Shown one piece after another: positions 33,117 to 41,436 of a stretch of 64,000 nucleotides of DNA; within the stretch, counting starts at the first letter, position 1; every line of letters starts with the position of its first letter. Under the pieces are notes generated by a model. It was not told the DNA's origin and ran no database searches. It saw only the letters and a program-made list of their open reading frames with translations. A program made the translations under genes and the position numbers. Source of the stretch: Tessaracoccus oleiagri (GTDB lineage Bacteria; Actinomycetota; Actinomycetes; Propionibacteriales; Propionibacteriaceae); the NCBI RefSeq assembly GCF_900103275.1, contig NZ_FNGP01000006.1:62001-126000 (forward strand), given 5' to 3'.

Positions 33117-35369
33117 GTCAGGGAGCAACTCGCCGAGCAGGATCCGCGCGTCGGCCTTGCTGAGGACCTGGTTGGCGTTGCCGCACTTCGGGGACACCAC
33201 GCAGGCGGGGCAGCCATCGTCGCAGGGGCACCGCTGGAGCCGCTCCAGGGTCGCGAACAGCCACTGCTCGACCACCTCGTAGGCCCGGTGGGCGAAACCG
33301 GCGCCGCCGGGCAGGCCGTCGTGGACGAAGATCGTCGCCAGCCCCGTGTCCGGGTGCAGCGCGGTGGAGACGCCGCCGATGTCCCAGCGGTCGCAGGGCG
33401 CGAACGCGGGGAGCAGGCCGATGGCCGTGTGTTCCATGGCGTGCGCGGCGGCGCCGACCTGCAGCGCGCCCCAGCCGAGGCGCCGGATCATCTCCGCGGG
33501 CACCGTCCACCACACCGCCTGCGTGTTCAGGGTGCGCGACGGCATGGTGAGCGGGGTGTGGTCCCACACCTCGTGCGTGAGCTCGTCGCGACGGAGGTAG
33601 CCGTGGACCTGGGTGGTGAGGCGCACGTCGCCCCGGTGGACGGTGGTCTCACCGAGCGGCCGTGACTCGAGGTCGCGCAGGACCTCGATGTCGAACGTGG
33701 ACTGCGGCTGTGTGTAGTACTTCGGGCGAGCCGCCCGCACCATCGCCTGCTTCTCCTCACGGATCAGCTCCTCGACGATGAAGCTCTCCCCCTGGTGGAG
33801 GTAGACGGCGCCCTCGTGGACGACCGAGTCGGCCATGGCCTCGTCGACCGTGCCGACGACCCGGCCGGTCTCGCGCTCGATGATGTCGATCGGCTTCGCG
33901 CCGGCGGAGCGGAGGGTGATGTAGTCGACGGCGCGGTCGGGGCGGGTCCAGAAGTAGCGGCCGCCACGGTCCCGGAGCACGCCCTGTGCGCACAGGGCTT
34001 CCACGACCGTGGGCATCGTGGGGCCGAACCAGCGCGCGTCCGCGTGGGTCAGCGGGAGTTCCTGCGCGGCCGCCGCGAGGTGCGGTCCGATCACGTGCGG
34101 GTTCTCGGGGTAGAGGACGGCGTGCTCGACCGGGGCGGACAGGATCGCCTCCGGGTGGTCGAACAGGAACCCGTCGAGCGGGTTCTCCCTGGCGAGGAGC
34201 ACCACCAGCGCATCGGACCCCCGGCGTCCGGCGCGGCCGGCCTGCTGCCAGAGCGCGCTCAGCTTCCCCGGGTAGCCGGCGATCAGGACGGCGTCCATCC
34301 CGGCGACGTCGATGCCGAGTTCGAGGGCGTTGGTGGTGGCGACTCCGCGCAGCTGCCCGGTCTGCAGGTCGTGCTCGAGCTCCCGCCGCTCCGCGGCCAG
34401 GTAACCGGCCCGGTACGACGCGATCGCGCCACCGGCGATCTCCTGGGCGTCGAGCGCGACCAGCTCGGCGCCCACCCTGGAGGCGACGAAGGCGATGGTC
34501 TGGGACCCGTCGTCGACGAGCCGGCCCAGGAGGTTGGCCGTGTCCTGGTTGAGCGAGACGGACGGCTTCCAGAGGGCGACGGTGCGGCGCGGCTTGGGCG
34601 CGGCGTCCTCGGTGACCGCCTCCACACTGTCCTCGCCGATGAGCCTGCCGCCGAACTCCGCGGCGTTGGGGGCCGTGCCGGAGGCCAGGAGCACCGTGGG
34701 CGTGGCGCCGTAGTGGGCGGCGATGCGGCGGAGCCGACGGAGCACCTGGGCGACGTGCGCGCCGAACACGCCCTGGTAACGGTGTGCCTCGTCGACGACG
34801 ATGTAGCGCAGCCCGCCCAGCAGTCTCGACCAGCGCTGGTGGCCCGGCAGGATCGAGTAGTGGACCATGTCGGGGTTCGTGAGCACGAACGCGGCGTGGT
34901 CGCGGGCGAAGCGTCTGTCCGCCTCGTCGGAGTCCCCGTCGACGGCGCCGATCCGCCAACCCTGCGGGCCGAGCGCCGCCGCCGCCCGCGCCTGGTCGTG
35001 CGCCAGCGCCTTGGTGGGCGCGAGGTAGAGGGCGGTGTGGGTGGGGCGACGCAGGCGCGCGGCCGGGAGGGGGACACCGACCCGCCCCTCGCCCGTGGCG
35101 GCGATGATGGGCAGCAGGTAGGCCAGCGACTTGCCGGAGCCGGTGGCGGAGGTGAGCGCGACGTGGTGCCCGCGGTACGCCAGGTCGGCGAAGTCGGCTT
35201 GGTGTCGCCAGGGCGACTCGATGCCGCAGTCGCGGAGCCGGGAGATCGTCGCTTCCGAGACCCAGTCGGGCCAGGCGCCGTGGCGTCCGGGGAGCGCGGG
35301 CCGGTCGTCGACGGCGCACACCTCCTGCGACTCGAGCACCCACGACCAGTTCGACGACATGCCGGGCAT
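33114..35369 (-). CDS. DEAH-box helicase with DUF1998, MrfA/Hrq1-like
   Basis: A superfamily 2 helicase of 751 residues. Walker A TSATGSGKS is at about 73-81, the DEAH box is VVDEAHRY at 191-198, motif III-like LLASGTAPNA near 232 and motif VI QQAGRAGRRG near 395-404. The C-terminus carries a DUF1998 domain and the cluster C-P-C-x3-C-x2-C-x5-C at about 715-730, likely a zinc site. B. subtilis MrfA and yeast Hrq1 share this layout and act in repair of mitomycin C-induced or crosslinked DNA. ATG 35369 is preferred over ATG 35360. In M. tuberculosis the related Rv3649 lies outside the Tad genes; here it splits them. Confidence 0.9.
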   Translation of the reverse strand: MPGMSSNWSWVLESQEVCAVDDRPALPGRHGAWPDWVSEATISRLRDCGIESPWRHQADFADLAYRGHHVALTSATGSGKSLAYLLPIIAATGEGRVGVPLPAARLRRPTHTALYLAPTKALAHDQARAAAALGPQGWRIGAVDGDSDEADRRFARDHAAFVLTNPDMVHYSILPGHQRWSRLLGGLRYIVVDEAHRYQGVFGAHVAQVLRRLRRIAAHYGATPTVLLASGTAPNAAEFGGRLIGEDSVEAVTEDAAPKPRRTVALWKPSVSLNQDTANLLGRLVDDGSQTIAFVASRVGAELVALDAQEIAGGAIASYRAGYLAAERRELEHDLQTGQLRGVATTNALELGIDVAGMDAVLIAGYPGKLSALWQQAGRAGRRGSDALVVLLARENPLDGFLFDHPEAILSAPVEHAVLYPENPHVIGPHLAAAAQELPLTHADARWFGPTMPTVVEALCAQGVLRDRGGRYFWTRPDRAVDYITLRSAGAKPIDIIERETGRVVGTVDEAMADSVVHEGAVYLHQGESFIVEELIREEKQAMVRAARPKYYTQPQSTFDIEVLRDLESRPLGETTVHRGDVRLTTQVHGYLRRDELTHEVWDHTPLTMPSRTLNTQAVWWTVPAEMIRRLGWGALQVGAAAHAMEHTAIGLLPAFAPCDRWDIGGVSTALHPDTGLATIFVHDGLPGGAGFAHRAYEVVEQWLFATLERLQRCPCDDGCPACVVSPKCGNANQVLSKADARILLGELLPD

Positions 35370-35377
35370 GGTACTCG

Positions 35378-35965
35378 TCAGCCGAAGAAGTCCCCCAGGA
35401 GCCCGGCGATGATCGGGATCACCCCGACGAGGACGAAGGCGGGCAGGAAGCAGCCCATGAGGGGGCCGACCGACTTCACGCCGACGGTCCGTGCCCGTTT
35501 CGTCTCCTCGTCGTGCTGGACCTGCCGGAGGTCCGCGGCGTGACGCCGCAGCGCCTCGGACAATGCCGTGCCGGAACGCGCGGAGCGGACGAAGTCGCGC
35601 GCCGCGGGCCCCCAGACGGGGTCGTTCCGCAGTTCGGCCCATGCCTCCTCCGGGGCGCGGCCCACGTCGAGGTGGGCGAGGACCCGGCCCAGCAGGCTGG
35701 CGCTGGGGTCGGGCGAGACCTCGACCACCGAAGCGACGGCGCTCGCGACGGGCGCGCCCGCGTCGAGGCACACCGCGAGGAACTCCATCGCGACGGGCGC
35801 CTGCCGGCGGACGACCCGGTCCGCGGCCGGGCGCGGCCCCAGCCGACGCAGGGCGTTGCGCCAGGCGACGGGTCGGCGCGCGGGCTGGTCGAGTCTGCGC
35901 AGCGGCCTGCCGGGAAGGAGCAGTGCGACGCACAGGGCCGCGGCGAGCGCGAGGGGAAGTGTCAT
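35378..35965 (-). CDS. tadC: TadC-like pilus platform protein
   Basis: A 195-residue type II secretion F-domain protein. Hydrophobic segments sit near residues 1-18 and 165-190; the cytoplasmic F domain between contains VAMEFLAVCLDAGAPVASA and GTALSEALRRHA. It is shorter than typical TadC (about 300 residues) but matches the compact actinobacterial version. ATG 35965 overlaps the tadB stop (ATGA). It should form, with TadB, the inner-membrane platform that the TadA ATPase drives. The helicase gene follows by 8 bases, so their transcripts may be joined. Confidence 0.8.
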   Translation of the reverse strand: MTLPLALAAALCVALLLPGRPLRRLDQPARRPVAWRNALRRLGPRPAADRVVRRQAPVAMEFLAVCLDAGAPVASAVASVVEVSPDPSASLLGRVLAHLDVGRAPEEAWAELRNDPVWGPAARDFVRSARSGTALSEALRRHAADLRQVQHDEETKRARTVGVKSVGPLMGCFLPAFVLVGVIPIIAGLLGDFFG

Positions 35966-36744
35966 CGTCGCGCCAATCGCTCGATCCACAGCGTCCCGGC
36001 GGCCGTCAGGCCCATGGCCACGGCGCACAGCCACTGGCCCACCGGGTGGCCGAACAGGAACTCCAGCGAGTTGGTGCCGCCCAGGAACCCGAGGCCGACC
36101 GCACCCACCGGCAGCACCGCCATGATCTGGCCGGAGGCGCGGGCGGTGGCCAACTCCGTCTCGACGATGCCGCTGACCCTCTGTTCCTCCCGCAGCGTCT
36201 CCGCCACCCCCTCCAGGACGCCGGCGACCGGTGCGCCGCTGCGCTCGCTCACGCGCCACGCCGCCGCGATCATGCCCAGACCGTGTCCCCCGGGCTCGTG
36301 CTCGCGGGCACGCAGCACGGCCGGGACGTCGCCGCCCAGCGCGGCAGTGGCCGCGGCCTCCCGCAGGACCCCGTGCTCGGCGGCAGCCTCCCGGAGGGCG
36401 TGGACGGGGATCTGCCCCGACCACAACAGCGAGGCCAACAGCCGGGCGGCGGCTGCCACCGAGCGTCCACGCCGACGAGCGGCGGCGCGGCGGGCCCGGT
36501 CGGTGACGAACCAGGTGAGCAGGCCGGCCAGGATGGCGGCGGTGACGGCCCAACCGAGCCCTGACGGCCCGAGGAGGACCAGCACCACCGAACCGGCACC
36601 CAGCGCCACCGCAGCGACCGGAGCGAGCCGCAGCGACCGGCTCCGCCGCGTCGTAGGGACCACCGACAGGCGGGCCAGCGACGCGCGTCCGGGCCCCGGG
36701 ACGACGAGCCACGCCGCCGCCCCTGCGAGCAGCGGCGTCAGCAC
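35962..36744 (-). CDS. tadB: TadB-like pilus platform protein
   Basis: A 260-residue membrane protein of the type II secretion F family. Hydrophobic segments are near 1-15, 40-80 and at the C-terminus (about 205-252), with a cytoplasmic F domain in between (RLLASLLWSGQIPVHALREA, WRVSERSGAPVAGVLEGVA). GTG 36744 overlaps the tadA stop by 7 bases (GTGCTGA), and the stop overlaps tadC. Typical for actinobacterial Tad loci, where it works with TadC as the assembly platform for Flp pilin. Confidence 0.83.
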   Translation of the reverse strand: MLTPLLAGAAAWLVVPGPGRASLARLSVVPTTRRSRSLRLAPVAAVALGAGSVVLVLLGPSGLGWAVTAAILAGLLTWFVTDRARRAAARRRGRSVAAAARLLASLLWSGQIPVHALREAAAEHGVLREAAATAALGGDVPAVLRAREHEPGGHGLGMIAAAWRVSERSGAPVAGVLEGVAETLREEQRVSGIVETELATARASGQIMAVLPVGAVGLGFLGGTNSLEFLFGHPVGQWLCAVAMGLTAAGTLWIERLARR

Positions 36745-37871
36745 AGGAGTTCCTCGACTTGGGCCGCCCCGGCCAGGCGTTCGATCCCACCAGGAACGAA
36801 ACGGAGGCCGGGCAGGATGGCGACCCTGTCGGTGGCCTCGCGGTGCACCACACCGATCTCGTCCACCCTGCGGCGGCCGTGGACGTCGCGACGCACGTGC
36901 ACCACCAGCCGCAGCGCGGCCGCGACCTGCGCGTGGCAGGCCTCCCGGCCGAGCCCACCGAGGGCGGCGAGGGCCTCGAGTCGGGCGGGCACGTCGGTCA
37001 CGGAGTTGGCGTGGATGGTGGCGCAGCCCCCTTCGTGCCCGGTGTTGAGGGCCCGCAGCAGGTCCGTGATCTCTCCGCCGCGCACCTCTCCCAGCACGAC
37101 CCGGTCGGGTCGCATGCGCAACGCCTGGCGGACGAGCTCGGCCAGAGTGATCGCGCCGGTGCCCTCGGCGTTGGCCACCCTGCCCTCCAACCGCACGCAG
37201 TGCGGGTGGTCCGGCACGAGCTCGCGCGCGTCCTCGACGAGGACGATCCGCTCGTGGGGCGGGACGGCGGCCAGGAGCGCGGCCAGCAGCGTCGTCTTCC
37301 CCGACCCGGTACCGCCGCTGATGAGGAACGGGACCCGCCGGGTCACCATCGCCCGCAGCAGGCGCGCGCCCTCCGCCGGTATGGAGCCGGCGGCGGCGAG
37401 GTCGTCGAGGGAGAAGCTCCGCGCCGCCGGGACGCGCAGCGACAGGCAGGTCCCGGGCAGCGAGACCGGGGCGAGCACGGCGTGCAGGCGCGTGCCGTCG
37501 GGCAGCCTGCCGTCGACGAAGGGACGGCTGTCATCGAGACGCCTGCCGGAGGCGGCCGCGAGCCGGATCGCGAGCCGCCGCACCTGCTCGTCGTCGACGA
37601 ACGTGACGCCGGCACGTTCGAGCCCACTACCGCGATCGACGAACACGTCGGCCGGCCCGTTCACGACGACGTCGCTGACGCCCGGCTGCCGGAGCAGGTC
37701 GTCGAGCGGTCCGGCGCCGCGGGAGTGGCGACGCAGCCGGTCCATCGTCGCCAGCACCGCGGAGTCCGTGACCACTTCGCCAAGGTCGCGGAGCGCCGCC
37801 GCCACGTCGCGAGGGGTGTAGTCGCGGCCCAGCTCGCCGAGCCGGGACTGCACCAGCCCGAGGTCAACCAT
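36738..37871 (-). CDS. tadA: TadA-family pilus assembly ATPase
   Basis: A type II/IV secretion ATPase of 377 residues that powers pilin assembly. The N-terminal domain ends near 110. The nucleotide site is ISGGTGSGKTTLLAALL with Walker A at 186-193, the Asp box is VLVEDARELVP near 214, Walker B is RVVLGEVRGGE near 258 and the His box is HEGGCATIHAN near 276-286. Length fits the actinobacterial TadA-like group. ATG 37871 overlaps ssd by 8 bases (ATGGTTGA). It forms a hexamer at the cytoplasmic face. Confidence 0.92.
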   Translation of the reverse strand: MVDLGLVQSRLGELGRDYTPRDVAAALRDLGEVVTDSAVLATMDRLRRHSRGAGPLDDLLRQPGVSDVVVNGPADVFVDRGSGLERAGVTFVDDEQVRRLAIRLAAASGRRLDDSRPFVDGRLPDGTRLHAVLAPVSLPGTCLSLRVPAARSFSLDDLAAAGSIPAEGARLLRAMVTRRVPFLISGGTGSGKTTLLAALLAAVPPHERIVLVEDARELVPDHPHCVRLEGRVANAEGTGAITLAELVRQALRMRPDRVVLGEVRGGEITDLLRALNTGHEGGCATIHANSVTDVPARLEALAALGGLGREACHAQVAAALRLVVHVRRDVHGRRRVDEIGVVHREATDRVAILPGLRFVPGGIERLAGAAQVEELLC

Positions 37872-38874
37872 CGACGACCACCCGCCTCAGCTGCTCCACG
37901 TCGGCGCGGAACCGCCTCGCCGGCGATGCGACCGGGATCTGGCCCAACGCGGCCAGCCGCGGCACCGTCGGGTCGTGCCGGACCCGGGCCACCAGCGGCG
38001 CCCCCAGCGCCTCGGCCACCGCCCCGGCCGGCAGGTCCCTCCCCGGGCCGGTGCGCACGACGAGGCCGGCCGGCGGGACCGGCGCCCCGCGCGTCAGCAT
38101 CCGGGCTGCGGCGACGGAACGCACGTCGGCGCCCACCACGAGCAGTTGGAGGTCTGCGTCGACGGCCGCCGAGACGCCGTCCAGCACGACGAGGTCCATC
38201 GTGCGGCGCAGGGAACCCAGCACGGCGCCCAGCGCCTGGGGAGCCGGCGGGCCGGGTGGATCGTCGCGGCCCGCGGGAAGGAACCGGGCACCGCCCACCT
38301 CGAGGAGCGAGTCCTGGAGGTCCCCCAGTTGGCCGGCCGCGCCCGCGAGACCGCCCCAGCGCAGACCCTCCACGGCCTCCGCGCCGACGAGGAGGTCCAG
38401 CCCGCCCCCGTGGGGCGCGAGTTCCACCACGACCGCGCGCTGGCCCCGGGCCGCGGCGAGCAGTCCCAGGGCGACGGCGCAGGTCGACGTGCCCAGGCCT
38501 CCCGACGCGCCGACCAGCGCCACCGTCGTCGCCCGCGCGACCGAACCCGCCGACACCGAGGCGAACAGCTCCGCCAGGCGGCCCGCCGCGTCGGGCAGCC
38601 GGACCACCGGGTAACCGAGCTCCGCCGAAGCATCGGCCAGCTCCGCCGGGTCTCGGCCGACGAGGAACGTCCGCGGCTGGTGGCCCAGCCACGCGGTGCG
38701 GGCCGCCATCTCCGGAGCGACGAGGCGCAGCGGCGCCCGCGGCCAGCGGCGGGCCAGTTCGTCGGTGCCCTGGACGACCTGCAACGCCACGTCCATCGCG
38801 ATGGCGGACACCTCCAGCGTCTCCACGACGGCGGGGTCACGTGCGGCGACGAGCACCGCGTCATCAGCTTCCAT
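37864..38874 (-). CDS. ssd: Ssd/CpaE-like septum-site or pilus-localisation ATPase
   Basis: 336 residues: an N-terminal receiver-like domain without a phosphoacceptor (about 1-110), then a MinD/ParA-type domain. The P-loop reads VALVGASGGLGTSTCAVALG near 123-142; both lysines of the deviant Walker A are missing, as in the actinobacterial Ssd group. VVVELAPHGGGLDLLVGAE follows. M. tuberculosis Rv3660c (Ssd) is the positional match; it has been linked to division-site control, and TadZ/CpaE proteins position pili at the pole. The start is ATG 38874, downstream of a weak in-frame extension. It heads the ssd-tadA-tadB-tadC run. Confidence 0.82.
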   Translation of the reverse strand: MEADDAVLVAARDPAVVETLEVSAIAMDVALQVVQGTDELARRWPRAPLRLVAPEMAARTAWLGHQPRTFLVGRDPAELADASAELGYPVVRLPDAAGRLAELFASVSAGSVARATTVALVGASGGLGTSTCAVALGLLAAARGQRAVVVELAPHGGGLDLLVGAEAVEGLRWGGLAGAAGQLGDLQDSLLEVGGARFLPAGRDDPPGPPAPQALGAVLGSLRRTMDLVVLDGVSAAVDADLQLLVVGADVRSVAAARMLTRGAPVPPAGLVVRTGPGRDLPAGAVAEALGAPLVARVRHDPTVPRLAALGQIPVASPARRFRADVEQLRRVVVDG

Positions 38875-38945
38875 GCCCCCGTGGTGGTCACGAGGGGCCG
38901 GTCGGGTGCACCGCGCGGCAAGTCTGTGGACAACCCCTCGCAAGC

Positions 38946-38951
38946 TAGGCT
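38946..38951 (+). promoter_or_regulatory. -10 box of the methyltransferase gene at 38977
   Basis: TAGGCT, giving a leader of about 20 bases that includes a strong AGGAGGG ribosome site (38962-38968) before GTG 38977. The other half of this 102-base divergent region shows no clear box for ssd. Confidence 0.45.
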
Positions 38952-38976
38952 GTTCCCGGACTAGGAGGGTTTACCT

Positions 38977-39714
38977 GTGAGCACGTTTCCGTCAGAAGCG
39001 CTCGACTGGCTCGCCGTCTGGGGAGGGGTCCGTGGCCTCACCGTCGGCGACGACGCGTCGCTGCCGAGGCGCCTGGCGGGACGCGGCCACCAGATCTTCG
39101 CGCTGACCCCCGACGAGGCCCTGGTCGCCCGACTGAACGGCTACGGCAACATCACGCCGCTGCACGCGCGCGCGGAGGCGATCCCGCTCGACCCGTTCCA
39201 GTTCGAGGTGGTCTTCACCCACCAGGCGTTCCACAAGCTGGACCGGGCCCAGGCGCTGCCGCAGATCGCGCGGGTGCTGCGTCCCGGGGGCTGCCTGTCC
39301 GCCTCCTACCTCATCCGCGACGACTCGGTGCCGTGGGTGCGGCGCCTCGCCGCGCTGCTTCGCCGCTACGACCCGGTCGCGATGAAGGGGGACTACGGCC
39401 ACCAGTCCCTGGAGTCGCTGCGCGAGTCGCACTACTTCCCGGAGATCGAGGAGCGCGCCTTCCGGATCTGGCAGCCCGTCACCCGCGACGACATGGCCAA
39501 CATGGTGCGGCACCAGCCGTTGGCCAGGCACCTCGACGGCGACCAGCTGGACCGCCTCGTCGAGCAGGTGCTCGAGCTCTACGACGCGGCCGCCCGGCCC
39601 GGCGAGAACCTGAAGCTGCCCTTCCAGCTGCTGTGCTGGCGAGCCTGGGTCGACCACGCCGAACTGACGAACCCGGTCCAGCTCCCCGACAACGGGCTGG
39701 CAATCAAGGTCTAG
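38977..39714 (+). CDS. Class I SAM-dependent methyltransferase
   Basis: A 245-residue protein whose first 110 residues form a short Rossmann domain. The glycine-rich motif I is eroded (GVRGLTVGDDASLPRRLAGR), while the later VLRPGGCLSASYL strand and the FEVVFTHQAFHKLD region are typical of the family. The C-terminal part is helical and charged, with RRLAALLRRYDPVAMKG. The start is GTG 38977, supported by the AGGAGGG site. It diverges from ssd and is followed by a small membrane protein gene, with which it may be co-transcribed. Substrate unknown. Confidence 0.75.
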   Translation: MSTFPSEALDWLAVWGGVRGLTVGDDASLPRRLAGRGHQIFALTPDEALVARLNGYGNITPLHARAEAIPLDPFQFEVVFTHQAFHKLDRAQALPQIARVLRPGGCLSASYLIRDDSVPWVRRLAALLRRYDPVAMKGDYGHQSLESLRESHYFPEIEERAFRIWQPVTRDDMANMVRHQPLARHLDGDQLDRLVEQVLELYDAAARPGENLKLPFQLLCWRAWVDHAELTNPVQLPDNGLAIKV

Positions 39715-39739
39715 CGCCTCACCCGGCCCGCGAAGGTCC

Positions 39740-39745
39740 TAGGCT
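39740..39745 (+). promoter_or_regulatory. -10 box of the holin-family gene
   Basis: TAGGCT, giving a leader of about 16 bases that contains the AGAAAGGAAG ribosome site before ATG 39768. Confidence 0.45.
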
Positions 39746-39767
39746 GGAGCCTCAGAAAGGAAGCGAC

Positions 39768-40226
39768 ATGGCTGACAACGTGAACAACATCAAGGAGCAG
39801 CTCGGCGAGTTCCTGTCGAAGGAGACTGAACTGGCCAAGGCCGAGATCGTCCCGTCGGCGAAGAAGGCTGGGATCGGCTCGGTGCTGGGCATCGTCGCCC
39901 TCTCCTTCGCCCTTCACGCCATCTGGATGCTGGTCATCGCGCTCGCCGCGGTCTTCGCATGGCTCGTCAGCCTCACCGGGCTCAGCACGGCGCTGTCGAT
40001 CGTCTTCGGCTTCCTGATCGCCGCCGTCATCTCGCTCATCGTGGCCGCCATCATCGGCTTCCTCGCCTACCGCAAGTTCAAGCAGGTCAAGGCCCCGACG
40101 GCCACGATCGCGGAATTCAAGGCCACCGCAAGCGCCATCATCGACGGCTTCAGCCACAGCGACACCGCCGTGCCCGCGCGGACCACGCAGCCCGGCTTCA
40201 CTGTCGTCGACGACCGGATCGCCTAG
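39768..40226 (+). CDS. Phage_holin_3_6 family membrane protein
   Basis: 152 residues: a charged, helix-forming N-terminus (about 1-33), two hydrophobic hairpin segments (about 37-65 and 72-102) and a cytoplasmic tail. The layout is that of the 'holin 3_6' (DUF1469) proteins that are common in actinobacterial chromosomes and are not linked to phage. ATG 39768 has a good AGAAAGGAAG site. It ends with a stop that overlaps the convergent NUDIX stop (CTAG). Function unknown; small membrane-organising or envelope roles have been suggested for the family. Confidence 0.8.
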   Translation: MADNVNNIKEQLGEFLSKETELAKAEIVPSAKKAGIGSVLGIVALSFALHAIWMLVIALAAVFAWLVSLTGLSTALSIVFGFLIAAVISLIVAAIIGFLAYRKFKQVKAPTATIAEFKATASAIIDGFSHSDTAVPARTTQPGFTVVDDRIA

Positions 40227-40849
40227 TCGCGCATGTACTCGTTGGGGATCGGGACGACACGCTCCCGGTCCCAGCCCTGATCCCACCCGGCGAGCTCCAG
40301 CACCCAGTCGAGCAGGTGCGCGGTCAGCCCCCAGATGAAGCTGTCCGGGAGGACGAACGCGGGGCCACGGAAGCCCGCAGGGTGCTCGCACGTCATCCGG
40401 ACGTCCGCGCTGGTGAGCATCGAGACCGGGTACTGGTGCACCGACTCGGTCTCGGCGATGTCGACGGCGTCCAGTTCGCCGCCCGGCCACGTGGCGACCA
40501 CGGTCGTGACGTCGTAGTTGGAGGCCGGGACCCACAGCGGCGGCAGCTCCCCCATCACCGACACCTCGTGCGGCGTGAGGCCCACCTCCTCCTCCGCTTC
40601 GCGGAGCGCCGCACCCACCGGCCCGCCGTCGACGTCGTCGATGCGGCCTCCGGGCAGCGCCATCTGGCCCGCGTGACGGCGCAGGGTCGAGGCGCGTCGC
40701 ACGAAGACGATCTCGGGGTCGGGCCGGTCGGAGAAGAGCATCAGCACCGCGGCCGACCGCTTGCCCCTGGGCGTGCGGTCGAAGTCGATCAGCGGCCTGC
40801 TCGGCGGGTCGACCAGTGCGCGGCGCAGTGCGCTGAAGTCGGCGGTCAC
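40223..40849 (-). CDS. NUDIX hydrolase, CoA pyrophosphatase-like
   Basis: A 208-residue NUDIX enzyme. The NUDIX box is visible as GGRIDDVDG...AALREAEEEVG (about residues 63-86), with Asp where the first Glu of the consensus normally lies. Upstream, RRHAGQMALPGG is typical of the CoA-diphosphatase (UPF0035) branch, which splits CoA to phosphopantetheine and 3',5'-ADP. The start is GTG 40849, which overlaps the TlpA-like stop (GTGA). In mycobacteria an equivalent gene, Rv3672c, lies next to the same TlpA-nth pair, which supports the assignment. Confidence 0.87.
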   Translation of the reverse strand: MTADFSALRRALVDPPSRPLIDFDRTPRGKRSAAVLMLFSDRPDPEIVFVRRASTLRRHAGQMALPGGRIDDVDGGPVGAALREAEEEVGLTPHEVSVMGELPPLWVPASNYDVTTVVATWPGGELDAVDIAETESVHQYPVSMLTSADVRMTCEHPAGFRGPAFVLPDSFIWGLTAHLLDWVLELAGWDQGWDRERVVPIPNEYMRD

Positions 40850-41436
40850 AGGTGCTCCTCGATCAGGGACTCGAGCTGCTCGGTCGACTCGAACGGACCG
40901 GGATGGCGGTACCGGATGACGCCCTCCGCGTCGACGAGGACCGTCATGGGGATCCCGGGGACGCCGAGTGACGTCTGCAGGGTCTTGTCCAGGTCCTGGA
41001 TGTGGGGGTAGTCCCACTCGACGAGCGAGGCGAACTCCAGCGCCCAGTCCGGCTTGGGATCGTTGTAGTTGATGCCGTAGAGGTCGACGTCGTCACGCGT
41101 CCGGTGCAGTTCACGCAGGAAGGGGGCCTCCTCGCGGCAGGGGCCGCACCACTGCGCCCAGAGGTTGATCACCATCGGACGCCTCGGCAGGCCGGCGAGG
41201 TTGACGACCTTGTCGGAGCCCAGGCAAGGGAGGGCGGTGCGCGGCAACCCTCCCTCCACCGGCTCGGCGGCGGGGTCGGTGTCGGGGCAGTCCGGCAGGC
41301 CGTACTCCTCCCTCAGCTGCGCGAGCGCGGCGGGGGGCACCTCGGCGCTCTCGGGGGTGGACGTCGGTGCCGGATCGGGCGCGGCGCATCCGGCCAGGAG
41401 CAGCAGCGTGGCGACGAGGGACCCGGCGACCCTCAT
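40846..41436 (-). CDS. TlpA/ResA-like thioredoxin lipoprotein
   Basis: A 196-residue secreted thiol-disulfide protein. The signal peptide ends in the lipobox LLLAGC (Cys17), followed by a Pro/Thr linker. The thioredoxin fold carries the active site AQWCGPCREEAPF near 93-105 and the cis-Pro loop VPGIPMTVLVD near 155-165. It should be lipid-anchored on the outer face of the membrane, keeping cysteines of other exported proteins or cytochromes in the right redox state. ATG 41436 overlaps nth; the NUDIX gene overlaps its stop. Rv3673c is the positional match in M. tuberculosis. Confidence 0.9.
   Translation of the reverse strand: MRVAGSLVATLLLLAGCAAPDPAPTSTPESAEVPPAALAQLREEYGLPDCPDTDPAAEPVEGGLPRTALPCLGSDKVVNLAGLPRRPMVINLWAQWCGPCREEAPFLRELHRTRDDVDLYGINYNDPKPDWALEFASLVEWDYPHIQDLDKTLQTSLGVPGIPMTVLVDAEGVIRYRHPGPFESTEQLESLIEEHL

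Noticed and set aside
38891-38940. CGAGGGG and CCCCTCG as a hairpin upstream of ssd
   Set aside because: The arms are 36 bases apart and short; expected by chance in GC-rich DNA.
39768-40226. Prophage remnant, from the holin-family protein
   Set aside because: The family is widespread in actinobacterial chromosomes and no phage gene is nearby.
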